A stretch of DNA of 35,809 nucleotides from Chloroflexota bacterium (lineage in GTDB: Bacteria > Chloroflexota > Dehalococcoidia > UBA2979), in NCBI GenBank assembly GCA_027592645.1, contig JAQCKI010000008.1, forward strand, positions 1 to 35,809, read 5' to 3'. The position numbers and the translations under genes are program-made. The notes beneath the pieces were generated by a model. It did not search any database. It was given only the letters and a program-made list of their open reading frames with translations, and was not told the DNA's origin. This document shows, piece by piece, positions 1 to 6,991 of the stretch (position 1 is its first letter; every line of letters starts with the position of its first letter).

Positions 1-96
1 CGCGACAGCATGGCCGGGGGGGGGCCGACGGCGCTGAACGCGGGCGAGCAGGACCTGATCCTGACGGTGTACGTGGTGTTCGACATCTCGCAGTAG
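1..96 (+). CDS. C-terminal fragment of a probable SIMPL (DUF541) domain protein
   Basis: The window opens inside a gene. Frame 1 reads 31 residues and stops at TAG 94-96. The end alternates hydrophobic residues in a beta-strand pattern (LILTVYVVFDI) after a short Gly/Pro-rich loop and an 'AGEQ' turn. Secreted or lipid-anchored SIMPL-domain proteins commonly end this way. A strong terminator hairpin follows 24 bases later, which supports this being a real gene end. The family call rests on a short tail only, so any beta-rich exported protein remains possible. Confidence 0.45.
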   Translation, partial: RDSMAGGGPTALNAGEQDLILTVYVVFDISQ

Positions 97-120
97 CCTG
101 TGCGACCCGGCAACCACACC

Positions 121-147
121 AGAGGCCGCCCCATTGGGGCGGCCTCT
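121..147 (+). terminator. Rho-independent-type terminator hairpin
   Basis: AGAGGCCGCCCC (121-132) pairs perfectly with GGGGCGGCCTCT (136-147) around a 3-base ATT loop, giving a 12-bp GC-rich stem. Only a short T stretch follows. It lies 24 bases after the stop of the partial gene and separates it from the HD-GYP gene. Confidence 0.8.
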
Positions 148-243
148 TCGCATTGTCAGCAATGCCCCTCAAGCGAGCCGTAACCCGGTCGATACTCCCC
201 AGGTCGGACAAGCGGATATGTCCTGGCAAAGGATGACTGCCGT

Positions 244-1809
244 ATGCGGCGCGCACTTCCCACCCTGTTGCCCTGGACGCTGGTGCTCGCCGGCTCTACG
301 GCCCTGTTCTTGATGCTCCAATGGCCCGAAGGCCTGGGCAGTGGCTTGATGTGGAAGCAGCCGGCCGGCCACTTCTGGGTGGTCAGCGTCGCCTCGATCA
401 CCTGCCTCGGCATCGCGCTGGTGGCGACCGTCGCCGCGATCCGCACGGCGAATGCGCGCGTGGTGCTGCTGGCGCTGTCGTTCCTCTCAATGGCAGGCGT
501 GTTCTCGGTGCACGGACTCACCACGCCCGGCTTTTTCCTGGACGCCGCGAGCAGCCCCGCAGCCGTGGCTCCGCCGGTGGCGCTGGTCTCGACCGACTCT
601 GACTACGGAGGGTCATCGCCGGGTCCGAACCCGGAGCAGGTCACACCTGCCCCCAGCGGACCGCCGCGGTACCTGATGGTGACCGGCTTCTCCGGGCGGC
701 TGGCACTGGCGCTGGCGGCCCTCTTCCTGGCGGCGAGCGCGATCCCGTGGCCCGGCCGCGTGGAGCGCGCCCTCGTGCGCTGGCGTCGAGGCGTACTCGG
801 CGGTGCCGTGGGGCTACTGGCGCTGTATGCGTGGCTGGCGCTGACCCAGCCGCAACTCGTGCCGGCCTGGCTGGTGCAGCGCGAGGCGTTCGCGTGGGGC
901 ACGCTGGCGCTGGTCACCGTCTGCGGCCTGGGCGCGGCGGTGCGTTTCATCATCGGCTATCGGCGGAGCGGCTTGACGATGTACGCCGCCGTGTCGCTGG
1001 GTGCGCTGATGCTGGTACAGGCCGCCTTCTCCGTTCACTTCGGCAGCACATGGTCTGGCACGTTCTGGCTCTACCACCTGCAACTGCTGGTCGGGTTCAC
1101 GGCAGTGCTGTGGGGCGTGCTGGTGGCGTACTCGGAGGGCCGCGCCGTCCAGTCGTTCGAGGCACTGACCGTGACGGACGTGCTGCAGCAACTGCGGTCC
1201 GGCTACACCGAATCGATCGTCACGCTCTCCGCAGCACTGGAGGCGCGTGACGGCTACACCCTGGGTCACGGCGAACGCGTCGCGGCGCTGGCGGTGCTCA
1301 TCGGGCAGGAGATGCGGCTGCCGGATCACCGGCTACGCGCGCTGACTGCGGGAGCGCTGTTGCACGATGTCGGGAAGATCGGCGTCCCGGACGCGGTGTT
1401 GCACAAGCCGTCATCGCTGGATGCCGACGAATACGACGTGATCAAGGAGCACCCGGCGCGTGGCGCCGAGATGCTGCGCGGTGCCTTCGGCCAGCGCATC
1501 GAGGCGCAGGTGATCCGCCACCACCACGAGCGGTGGGACGGCACGGGCTACCCGGACGGCCTCGCCGGCGAGGCGATCCCGCTGGAGGCGCGCATTGCCG
1601 CCGTCGCCGACGTGTACGACGCACTGCGGACCGACCGTGCCTACCGGCCCGCGTGGGGCCGTGACGACGCGCGCAAGGCGCTCTTCGCGGGGCGCGACAG
1701 CCACTTCGACCCGCGTTGCGTGGACGCGTTCGCGCAGGTCGTCGACCAGTGGGAGGGTCGCCACGGGGGCTCGGACGCCTACGCGGCACGGCGCATTTAT
1801 GCGGCTTAG
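244..1809 (+). CDS. Membrane-anchored HD-GYP domain phosphodiesterase
   Basis: A 521-residue protein with an N-terminal region of about seven or eight hydrophobic segments (roughly residues 8-300) and a cytoplasmic HD-GYP domain (about 320-505). The catalytic HD pair is His374-Asp375 in LLHDVGKIGVP. The family signature is intact: an HHHERWDGTGYP stretch with GYP at 435-437. HD-GYP enzymes hydrolyse cyclic di-GMP, and some act on other cyclic dinucleotides. The membrane part probably senses a signal, but I do not recognise it as a named sensor domain. It has a Pro/Ser-rich loop near residues 100-140. The start is supported by an AAAGGA about 10 bases upstream. No GGDEF partner is present nearby, so the pathway it serves cannot be read from context. 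Confidence 0.9.
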   Translation: MRRALPTLLPWTLVLAGSTALFLMLQWPEGLGSGLMWKQPAGHFWVVSVASITCLGIALVATVAAIRTANARVVLLALSFLSMAGVFSVHGLTTPGFFLDAASSPAAVAPPVALVSTDSDYGGSSPGPNPEQVTPAPSGPPRYLMVTGFSGRLALALAALFLAASAIPWPGRVERALVRWRRGVLGGAVGLLALYAWLALTQPQLVPAWLVQREAFAWGTLALVTVCGLGAAVRFIIGYRRSGLTMYAAVSLGALMLVQAAFSVHFGSTWSGTFWLYHLQLLVGFTAVLWGVLVAYSEGRAVQSFEALTVTDVLQQLRSGYTESIVTLSAALEARDGYTLGHGERVAALAVLIGQEMRLPDHRLRALTAGALLHDVGKIGVPDAVLHKPSSLDADEYDVIKEHPARGAEMLRGAFGQRIEAQVIRHHHERWDGTGYPDGLAGEAIPLEARIAAVADVYDALRTDRAYRPAWGRDDARKALFAGRDSHFDPRCVDAFAQVVDQWEGRHGGSDAYAARRIYAA

Positions 1810-1990
1810 CGGGAACATCGCCAACGGCAGCATCGAGAGTGCGCCGTCCGTCGGCAGCCTCGGGCGGCTCGCAGTCTGGTTCGGCGGCGTGAACCTCGGC
1901 CTGACGGCGCTGGCCCTGGCGCTGCCGGGTGCGGAGGTCGCATCCGGGACGCTGCGGAGCATGGCGCTGTGGTGCGGGATCGGCGGCTAG
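1799..1990 (+). CDS. Possible small hydrophobic ORF (63 aa), uncertain
   Basis: An ATG at 1799 overlaps the last 11 bases of the HD-GYP gene and opens a 63-residue frame. It has one hydrophobic stretch (LAVWFGGVNLGLTALALALPGA) that could form a membrane helix. The stop overlaps the last four bases of the convergent deacylase gene. There is no clear Shine-Dalgarno site and I recognise no family. It fills an otherwise empty gap of about 180 bases, which is the only reason to list it; it may simply be intergenic sequence. Confidence 0.18.
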   Translation: MRLSGNIANGSIESAPSVGSLGRLAVWFGGVNLGLTALALALPGAEVASGTLRSMALWCGIGG

Positions 1991-2451
1991 CGCGCGATCT
2001 CCGCGACCGTGGCACTGGTCAACCGCACGAGGTCAGCGGGGGCCAGCACGATCTCCACGCCTCGACGCCCAGCGGAGACGTAGATCGTCTCCTGCGACAT
2101 CGCGGAGGCATCCAGCACAGTGGCAAGACGTCGCTTCTGGCCGAGCGGACTGATGCCGCCGACCACATATCCGGTCGCGCGTTGCGCCTCGGCGGGATCA
2201 GCCATCTCCGCCTTGCGTGCGCCGAGCGCTACTGCGAGCGCCTTCAGATCCAGCCGCATGGCGACGGGTACGATGCCGACCGCCAGCCGCCCGTCCGCCT
2301 TGGCGACGAGCGTCTTGAACACGCGCTCCGGCTCCACGCCCAGCACCTCGGCGGCCTCGAGGCCGTAGGACTCCGCGGACGGGTCGTGTTCGTACTGGAC
2401 GACGGTATAGGGGACGCCGGCGGCCTTCGCCGCATCCACGGCGGGGGTCAC
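1987..2451 (-). CDS. YbaK/EbsC-type aminoacyl-tRNA deacylase
   Basis: A 154-residue protein of the YbaK/ProX trans-editing fold. Such enzymes hydrolyse mischarged tRNA, typically Cys-tRNA(Pro), in the cytoplasm. Family hallmarks are the early 'VPYTVVQYEHDP' strand, the 'GVEPERVFKTLVAK' helix with the conserved Lys, 'VAMRLDLKALA', and the C-terminal 'GRRGVEIVLAPADLVRLT'. The GTG start at 2451 overlaps the upstream gene's stop as GTGA, so translation is probably coupled. An upstream ATG at 2628 in the same frame lies entirely inside the upstream gene and encodes Arg/Gly-rich nonsense, so I reject it. The length is normal for the family. The exact substrate (Cys-tRNA versus another mischarged tRNA) cannot be read from the sequence. 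Confidence 0.87.
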   Translation of the reverse strand: MTPAVDAAKAAGVPYTVVQYEHDPSAESYGLEAAEVLGVEPERVFKTLVAKADGRLAVGIVPVAMRLDLKALAVALGARKAEMADPAEAQRATGYVVGGISPLGQKRRLATVLDASAMSQETIYVSAGRRGVEIVLAPADLVRLTSATVAEIAR

Positions 2452-3128
2452 GCGATGCCAGCGACCAGGGCGTGCTGGTCCCAGTAGTGGGCGACCTTCG
2501 CGACGACCGTGATCACGCTCTTCACTTCGTCCTTCAGCGTGTAGGAGGGGTGCGCGGGCACCAGCAGGCGCCCATCCGCGTCCAGCCGGGCCTCCACGTT
2601 CTCCAGGATGATACAAGCGCACATCCACGCCGCCTGCCTCGAGGAGTGGCAGGAGACGGCGAGCCAGCCGGGCTCCGCTGACGGTTCGGCGAACAGCCCG
2701 GTGGTGAGGAAGATGCCGCGCCGGACCTCGGCGATGGCGTCCAGTTCCGGGTTCGCGGACGCGGCCTCGGCGTTCGTCACGGCGCGGATCGCGGTGTCCT
2801 CGCCCCGGTGGGAGGGGCCACCGAAGAGCGCGAGTTCGCAGAAGCCCTGCCAGATCGCACCCCAGTCCGGGCGGCCCTGCTGGTCATAGATGATGTCCGC
2901 CGCAGGCATGGGCACGTTCTTGGAGGCGAGCGGTTCGAGCACCTCGATCGGATCGTCGCCCGCCTGCGGCTCGATCGACATGCGGGCGAGCGCCGCGAGG
3001 TCTGGCCGCACCCACGCAAACTCGACCGGCTCACCGAGGTACGAGGCGAACGACTGGCCGAGGTCGCGCAGATCCTGGGTCGCCTCGAAGGGCAGCGTGT
3101 TCTCCGCGATCAGCATCAATCTCGCCAT
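2448..3128 (-). CDS. Unrecognised 226-aa protein coupled to the YbaK-type gene
   Basis: I do not recognise this protein. It starts at ATG 3128 with a GGGAGG about 13 bases upstream; the longer in-frame start at 3218 runs into the promoter region of the divergent gene. There is no signal peptide or membrane helix, so it is probably cytoplasmic. A hydrophobic strand (RLMLIAENTLPFEA) opens the protein. The middle carries a Trp/Gly-rich 'RPDWGAIWQGFCELALFGG' stretch. Near the C-terminus, SCHSS and MCAC place three Cys close together before 'VPAHPSYTLKDEVKS'. The stop overlaps the deacylase GTG start by four bases, so the two products are likely made together. That suggests, but does not show, a role linked to translation quality control. 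Confidence 0.75.
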   Translation of the reverse strand: MARLMLIAENTLPFEATQDLRDLGQSFASYLGEPVEFAWVRPDLAALARMSIEPQAGDDPIEVLEPLASKNVPMPAADIIYDQQGRPDWGAIWQGFCELALFGGPSHRGEDTAIRAVTNAEAASANPELDAIAEVRRGIFLTTGLFAEPSAEPGWLAVSCHSSRQAAWMCACIILENVEARLDADGRLLVPAHPSYTLKDEVKSVITVVAKVAHYWDQHALVAGIA

Positions 3129-3221
3129 GGGCGGCCTCGATCCTCCCGACGACTCACCTGCGAATCGTCGCAATATCATGCCCCGGGGTACGCTGTCCGC
3201 GCCTTCACCGGGGAGCAATCC

Positions 3222-3500
3222 GTGCCGAACTACGACTTCCGTTGCGACGCCTGCACCGCCGAGTTCGAGGTCTCACGGCCGCTCTCTGCCGCGCGCGAAC
3301 CGGCGCACTGTCCCGCGTGCGGCGAGCCTGCTCGGCGGGTGTTCTCGCCGCTGGCGGTGAACGGCGTCGCGGAGCAGCCCGGCCCGGCGAAGCGCGCGAA
3401 GCCGGGCGCCGGCGGCTGGTCGCACTTCGGCCACAGCCACGGCGTTGGCTCATCGGGCCACTCGCACGGGATGCCCGCGCCGAAGCCGCCCCCGCAGTAG
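3222..3500 (+). CDS. FmdB-type zinc-ribbon protein with His-rich tail
   Basis: A 92-residue protein that begins with the classic FmdB pattern: Tyr-Asp-Phe then Cys8-x2-Cys11, and Cys30-x2-Cys33 after the linker. This forms one zinc ribbon. FmdB proteins are called putative regulators, but their biochemical role is not settled. The tail is unusual: HFGHSHGVGSSGHSHGM gives five His in 17 residues, which could bind nickel, zinc or cobalt. The GTG start at 3222 is preceded by GGGGAG, and a TACGCT hexamer at 3189-3194 could be its -10 box. It is transcribed away from the unknown gene. The next gene downstream is on the opposite strand. Confidence 0.85.
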   Translation: MPNYDFRCDACTAEFEVSRPLSAAREPAHCPACGEPARRVFSPLAVNGVAEQPGPAKRAKPGAGGWSHFGHSHGVGSSGHSHGMPAPKPPPQ

Positions 3501-3518
3501 CCGAGGCCGCTCGAACTC

Positions 3519-4289
3519 CTAGACGGCTGGCAGCGGGATCGGCTGGCCGGTCTGCGGGTCGCGCAGCATCAACATCGGAATCCCGAAGACACGCTCGAGC
3601 GTGGCCGTGTCGAGCACCGCTTCCGGCGCCCCATCGAACGCGACGCGGCCATCGGCGATGCCGATGACGCGGCTGGCGTAACGCGCGGCGAGGCTCAGGT
3701 CGTGCAGCACCGCGATCACCGTCAGCCCGTCGCGGTTGAGGCGCCGGAGCACGTCCATCACCTCCACCTGGTGGCGGAGGTCCAGGAACGTCGTCGGCTC
3801 GTCCAGCAGCAGCACCTGCGGCTGCTGTGCCAGCGTCAGCGCCAGCCACGCGCGCTGGCGCTCTCCGCCGGACAGGCCACGGATCGAGCGGTGGCGCAGG
3901 CCCTCCAGGTGCGTCGCGACGATCGCGGCCTCCACCGCGGCTGCATCCTCGGCGGTGGCGGGGCGGAGCATGCGGTGGTGCGGGGTGCGGCCGCGCCAGA
4001 CCAGTTCCTCCACGACGAAGTCCAGGTCCATCGCCTGCATCTGCGGCAGGATCGCCAGCCGTCGTGCCACCTCGCGCGGGGCGAGGGCGTCGATGCGATC
4101 GCCGCCGAGCAGCACGTGGCCGGCGGACGGCTTCATCACGCGCGCGAGCCCACGGAGCAGCGTGCTCTTGCCGCCTGCGTTGGGGCCGACGATCACCGCG
4201 AACTCGCCCGACTCCACGGTCAGCGAGACATCGTGAATCACCTCGCGGCCGCGGTAGGCCAGCGTCAGCCCCTGCGCTTCCAGCCTCAT
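3519..4289 (-). CDS. FecE/BtuD-type ABC transporter ATP-binding protein
   Basis: A 256-residue ATPase of the iron-siderophore/heme/cobalamin importer family, acting on the inner face of the membrane. The Walker A motif is GPNAGGKST (Lys41), the signature is LSGGERQRA near residue 140, and Walker B plus catalytic Glu is LLLLDEPTTFLDL near residue 160. The switch His lies in 'VIAVLHDLSLAARY'. The start lies 10 bases after the permease stop, so it is the last gene of a binding protein-permease-ATPase operon. The C-terminal 'VFGIPMLMLRDPQTGQPIPLP' region is typical of the family. The substrate (siderophore, heme or cobalamin) cannot be told from the ATPase. Confidence 0.93.
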   Translation of the reverse strand: MRLEAQGLTLAYRGREVIHDVSLTVESGEFAVIVGPNAGGKSTLLRGLARVMKPSAGHVLLGGDRIDALAPREVARRLAILPQMQAMDLDFVVEELVWRGRTPHHRMLRPATAEDAAAVEAAIVATHLEGLRHRSIRGLSGGERQRAWLALTLAQQPQVLLLDEPTTFLDLRHQVEVMDVLRRLNRDGLTVIAVLHDLSLAARYASRVIGIADGRVAFDGAPEAVLDTATLERVFGIPMLMLRDPQTGQPIPLPAV

Positions 4290-4299
4290 GCGGGCCGCC

Positions 4300-5352
4300 T
4301 CATGCGCGGAACCTGAGCAGGTACAGCAGGAACGGTGCGCCCACAGCCGCGGTGAAGATACCCATGGGCAACTCGGACGGACGGATCACCAGCCGCGCGA
4401 TCAGGTCGGCGGAGGTCACCAGGAGTGCCCCCGTCAGCGCGGAGGCGGGCACGAGGTAGCGGTGGTCGTCGCCCACGGTGAACCTCGCGAGGTGGGGAGA
4501 GACGAGGCCGACGAACGACACCAGTCCTGCGAGCGCGACCGCAAGGCCGGCAATCCCTCCGGCGAGCGAGAGCGCGAAGAAACGCGTGCGGTCCGCCATC
4601 ACCCCCAGCCCGGCGGCCATGTCGTCGCCGAGCGCGAGGGCATTGAGGCGGCCCGACAGCACGAAGGCGAGCAGCACCGCGGGGATCATCAGCGGCGCGG
4701 CGGCGGTCGCCTCCTCCCAGCCGGAGCCATACAGGCCGCCCGCGAGGAAGCCGAGGCCAAGTTGCACGAACGTCCTTGATGAGGAGATCAGCGCAACGAT
4801 CATCGCGCCGAAGAACGCGGCGAGGGCGACGCCGGCGAGCGTGAGGCGGATCGAGGAGACCACGCCCTGCCACGCGAGGAACAGGATGATTATCGCCCCA
4901 CCGATGCCCCCCGCCGCGCCGACGCCGATCAGCAGCGCGATGGCCGTCCCGGGCACGATCACCAGCACCAGCGAGGTGGCCAGGCCGGCGGCGGCGGAGA
5001 TGCCCAGGATCGTGGGATCTGCCAGTGGGTTGCGTGTGACCACCTGCAAGAGCGTCCCGGAGACCGCGAGGCTGGCGCCGACGATCATGCCGACCAGGAA
5101 CCTCGGGAAGCGGATCTCCCAGATGACCGTGCGGGCGAACGTGTCGCCCCCGGGCCACAGCGCACGTAGCGCCTGCTCCGGCGCGAACTGCACGGCGCCC
5201 CACATGATGCTCGCGAGGCCCACGAGGAAGAGCAGCCCGGCGACCACCGCCGTGTACAGCGCGAAGCGGCGCAATCGCGCCGCACGCCATGAGCGGGCCC
5301 GGTGTGCACCGGGCCCGCTCATCGATCCGCCCGAAGGGGCGAGTTCCGTCAT
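4300..5352 (-). CDS. FecCD-family ABC transporter permease
   Basis: About 350 residues with roughly ten hydrophobic helices after a charged N-terminal leader. Family hallmarks include 'IRFPRFLVGMIVGASLAVSGTLLQVVTRNPLADPTILGISAAAG' (the conserved R-P-R-hydrophobic and NPLADP-GIS regions) and the late 'FVGLVSPHLARFTVGDDHR' loop that contacts the ATPase. The protein forms the membrane channel of the importer. Two starts are possible: ATG 5352, 10 bases after the binding-protein stop, and ATG 5322. The second is preceded by GGCGG and sits exactly at the edge of a perfect 34-base palindrome. The first 10 residues of the longer form look unstructured (MTELAPSGGS), so 5322 is a real alternative. Confidence 0.9.
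   Translation of the reverse strand: MTELAPSGGSMSGPGAHRARSWRAARLRRFALYTAVVAGLLFLVGLASIMWGAVQFAPEQALRALWPGGDTFARTVIWEIRFPRFLVGMIVGASLAVSGTLLQVVTRNPLADPTILGISAAAGLATSLVLVIVPGTAIALLIGVGAAGGIGGAIIILFLAWQGVVSSIRLTLAGVALAAFFGAMIVALISSSRTFVQLGLGFLAGGLYGSGWEEATAAAPLMIPAVLLAFVLSGRLNALALGDDMAAGLGVMADRTRFFALSLAGGIAGLAVALAGLVSFVGLVSPHLARFTVGDDHRYLVPASALTGALLVTSADLIARLVIRPSELPMGIFTAAVGAPFLLYLLRFRA
5289..5322. repeat. 34-nt palindrome over an alternative permease start codon
   Basis: ATGAGCGGGCCCGGTG (5289-5304) is followed by TG and then by its exact reverse complement (5307-5322). This is a 16-bp perfect inverted repeat with a 2-base centre. On the transcribed minus strand the right arm begins with ATG (5322), a possible permease start. 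It lies 41-74 bases downstream of the binding-protein stop. In RNA it would form a very stable hairpin, which could block ribosomes, stop 3' decay or end some transcripts, so that the binding protein outnumbers the permease. Confidence 0.75.
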
Positions 5353-5362
5353 GGGTACAGGA

Positions 5363-6388
5363 TTACTCCGCGGCGAGCGTCTCCGCCAGCACCCCGATGC
5401 CCTCCAGCACCCGCGGGCCCGGAGCACGCAGGAACAGCAGGAGGTCAATCTCGATGACCTTGTTGCCGGTCACGGCGGCCAGGCCACGGAACGGCGGGAT
5501 CTGCGGGATCAGCGTGTTCAGGCGCGGAGCCGGCTCCGGCGACGGGGTCAGCGTCAGGATGAAGTTCGGGTTGGCGCCAATCAGCACCTCCGGCGCCAGC
5601 GTGGTGTACCCGGCGAAGGGGCCAGACGGCGGCAGGTCGGCGGCGATGTTGTTCACACCCAGCGCCGCGAACAGGTCGCCCAGCCACGAGGCACGCACGG
5701 GGGCGTACAGCGTGTTATCCCGGTCGGCGATCAGCGCGACCACGGAGATGTTCTTGGTCGCCAGCAGCGCCTGCGCCTCGACAACTGCCTGCTCGATCTC
5801 GGCGACGCGGGCCTCGGCCTCGTCGCCCGCGTCCAACACCTGCCCCATCAGGCGCAGGCCGGCGTTGACGTCCGAGATGGTGTCGGCACCGGCGAAGATC
5901 ACCGGGACGCCCAGGCCCTCCATCAGGCCTCGTGCGTTCGGGTTCGCGTGCAGGTAGGAGTCGGCGATGACCAGGTCCGGGCTGAGGGCGAGGATCGCCT
6001 CCACGCTGGGCTGGAATGCGCTCCCGATGTCCGCGGCGGACGTTGCCTCCGCCGGATAGTTCACGGACGACGAGCGGCCGACGATGGTGCCACCCACCGC
6101 GTACACGAGCTCCACCGAAGTGGGGCTGATGGCGACGACTGCCTGCGGCTTCGCCTCGATGGTGACGGTGCGGCCGAGCAGGTCGGTCACTTCCACCGGG
6201 TAGGCGGACTCGACGGGCGGTGCCTCGGTCGGAGCGGGGGTCTCCGCGCTGATCGTGGCAGCGGGGACAGCAGTCGCGGCGGGGGTGGCTTCGTCGTCGC
6301 TGGAGCATGCGCCCAGCAGGACGGCCCCGGCGGCGGCCGCCGCGATGAGCAGATAACGGTGTCGCATAAAGGTGGTCATTCTTTCCAT
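5363..6388 (-). CDS. FecB/BtuF-type substrate-binding lipoprotein
   Basis: A 341-residue lipoprotein. The N-terminus is a short charged stretch, a hydrophobic core and the lipobox LLGAC with Cys28. A low-complexity Ala/Thr/Pro linker (about residues 30-65) then spaces the domain from the membrane. The binding domain starts at 'VTDLLGRTVTIEAKPQAVVAISPTSVELVYAVGG', the typical TroA/BtuF fold opening, and continues with 'VEAILALSPDLVIAD'. It delivers an iron chelate or cobalamin to the permease. Starts at 6388, 6379 and 6367 are all possible; GGAAAG lies about 14 bases before 6367. The gene heads the three-gene operon. Two hairpins precede it and may regulate it. The in-frame extension upstream to 6793 is Arg-rich noise. 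Confidence 0.9.
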   Translation of the reverse strand: MERMTTFMRHRYLLIAAAAAGAVLLGACSSDDEATPAATAVPAATISAETPAPTEAPPVESAYPVEVTDLLGRTVTIEAKPQAVVAISPTSVELVYAVGGTIVGRSSSVNYPAEATSAADIGSAFQPSVEAILALSPDLVIADSYLHANPNARGLMEGLGVPVIFAGADTISDVNAGLRLMGQVLDAGDEAEARVAEIEQAVVEAQALLATKNISVVALIADRDNTLYAPVRASWLGDLFAALGVNNIAADLPPSGPFAGYTTLAPEVLIGANPNFILTLTPSPEPAPRLNTLIPQIPPFRGLAAVTGNKVIEIDLLLFLRAPGPRVLEGIGVLAETLAAE

Positions 6389-6393
6389 CGGCG

Positions 6394-6414
6394 CGGAACG
6401 ATTTGCACGTTCCG
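6394..6414. promoter_or_regulatory. Inverted repeat just before the importer operon
   Basis: CGGAACG (6394-6400) and CGTTCCG (6408-6414) form a 7-bp inverted repeat around a 7-base AT-rich centre, five bases before the farthest-upstream ATG of the binding-protein gene. It could be an operator for a dimeric repressor or an RNA hairpin in the leader. No known regulator box is recognised. Confidence 0.4.
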
Positions 6415-6419
6415 TCACG

Positions 6420-6440
6420 CACCGCCCTCCAGCGGCGGTG
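6420..6440. promoter_or_regulatory. Second leader hairpin upstream of the importer operon
   Basis: CACCGCC (6420-6426) and GGCGGTG (6434-6440) give a 7-bp GC stem with a 7-base loop. A further palindrome, CGGGCA-T-TGCCCG, lies at 6449-6461. Three successive hairpins in the leader of a metal-chelate or cobalamin importer suggest leader-RNA control. I do not see a convincing B12 box, so I do not call a riboswitch. Confidence 0.35.
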
Positions 6441-6600
6441 ACATCGTCCGGGCATTGCCCGTCACGAGCGAGAGCAGGTTTGAGTGGATTCGCGCGGTTC
6501 GATGAGGTCTGACGGGGATCCCGACCTGCCCCACGGCTTCCTCGGGCCGCGGGCGACGCTGCCTGGGCGCTCGCATATCCTCGGCCGCGGGAGGTCACGC

Positions 6601-6966
6601 ATGGCTCGTCTCCGCACGTTGGCACTCGTCGCCGCCGGGGCGTTCGCGCTGCTGCTCGGCGCCTGCGGGGACGACTCCCCGCCGCCGGACGCCCCCGTGG
6701 AGGACCTGGTCCGAGGGCGCGAGGCGCACGTCTACTACGCCCGTAGCTGCTCCACGTGTCACGGCCCGCAGCGCGAGGGACGCTCCGCCCCACCGCTGAC
6801 GCCGGCCGTGCTCACCGAAGAGCCCGCCTACTACGAAGCGGCGATCGCGCTCGGGCGACCCGGGACCGCGATGCCGGGCTGGGGAGCGCAGGCGGTGAAC
6901 GGCGGCCTGTCGCCGCGAGAGGTGGTGCGCCTCGTCGAGTGGTTGCTGGAGACGCCGGCACGGTAG
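6601..6966 (+). CDS. Small c-type cytochrome lipoprotein
   Basis: A 121-residue lipoprotein with lipobox LLGAC (Cys22), an acidic Pro-rich linker, and one class I cytochrome c domain. Heme attaches at CSTCH (residues 50-54), and the distal ligand is probably Met91 in GTAMPGWG. Such proteins carry electrons on the outer face of the cytoplasmic membrane. The start at 6601 is supported by GGGAGG about 6 bases upstream and a TATCCT -10 candidate at 6576. The earlier in-frame ATG at 6484 would bury the signal peptide and is rejected. It diverges from the importer operon. No oxidase or reductase gene is adjacent, so its redox partner is unknown. Confidence 0.9.
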   Translation: MARLRTLALVAAGAFALLLGACGDDSPPPDAPVEDLVRGREAHVYYARSCSTCHGPQREGRSAPPLTPAVLTEEPAYYEAAIALGRPGTAMPGWGAQAVNGGLSPREVVRLVEWLLETPAR

Positions 6967-6991
6967 TGCCCGCGCTCGTGGAGACCAACCG

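Noticed and set aside
4478-6505. 675-aa plus-strand open frame
   Set aside because: It is antisense to the ABC importer genes, which have complete family motifs on the minus strand.
6389-6600. Cobalamin riboswitch before the importer operon
   Set aside because: Hairpins are present, but I could not find a convincing B12-box consensus or the conserved core pairing. A covariance search would decide.
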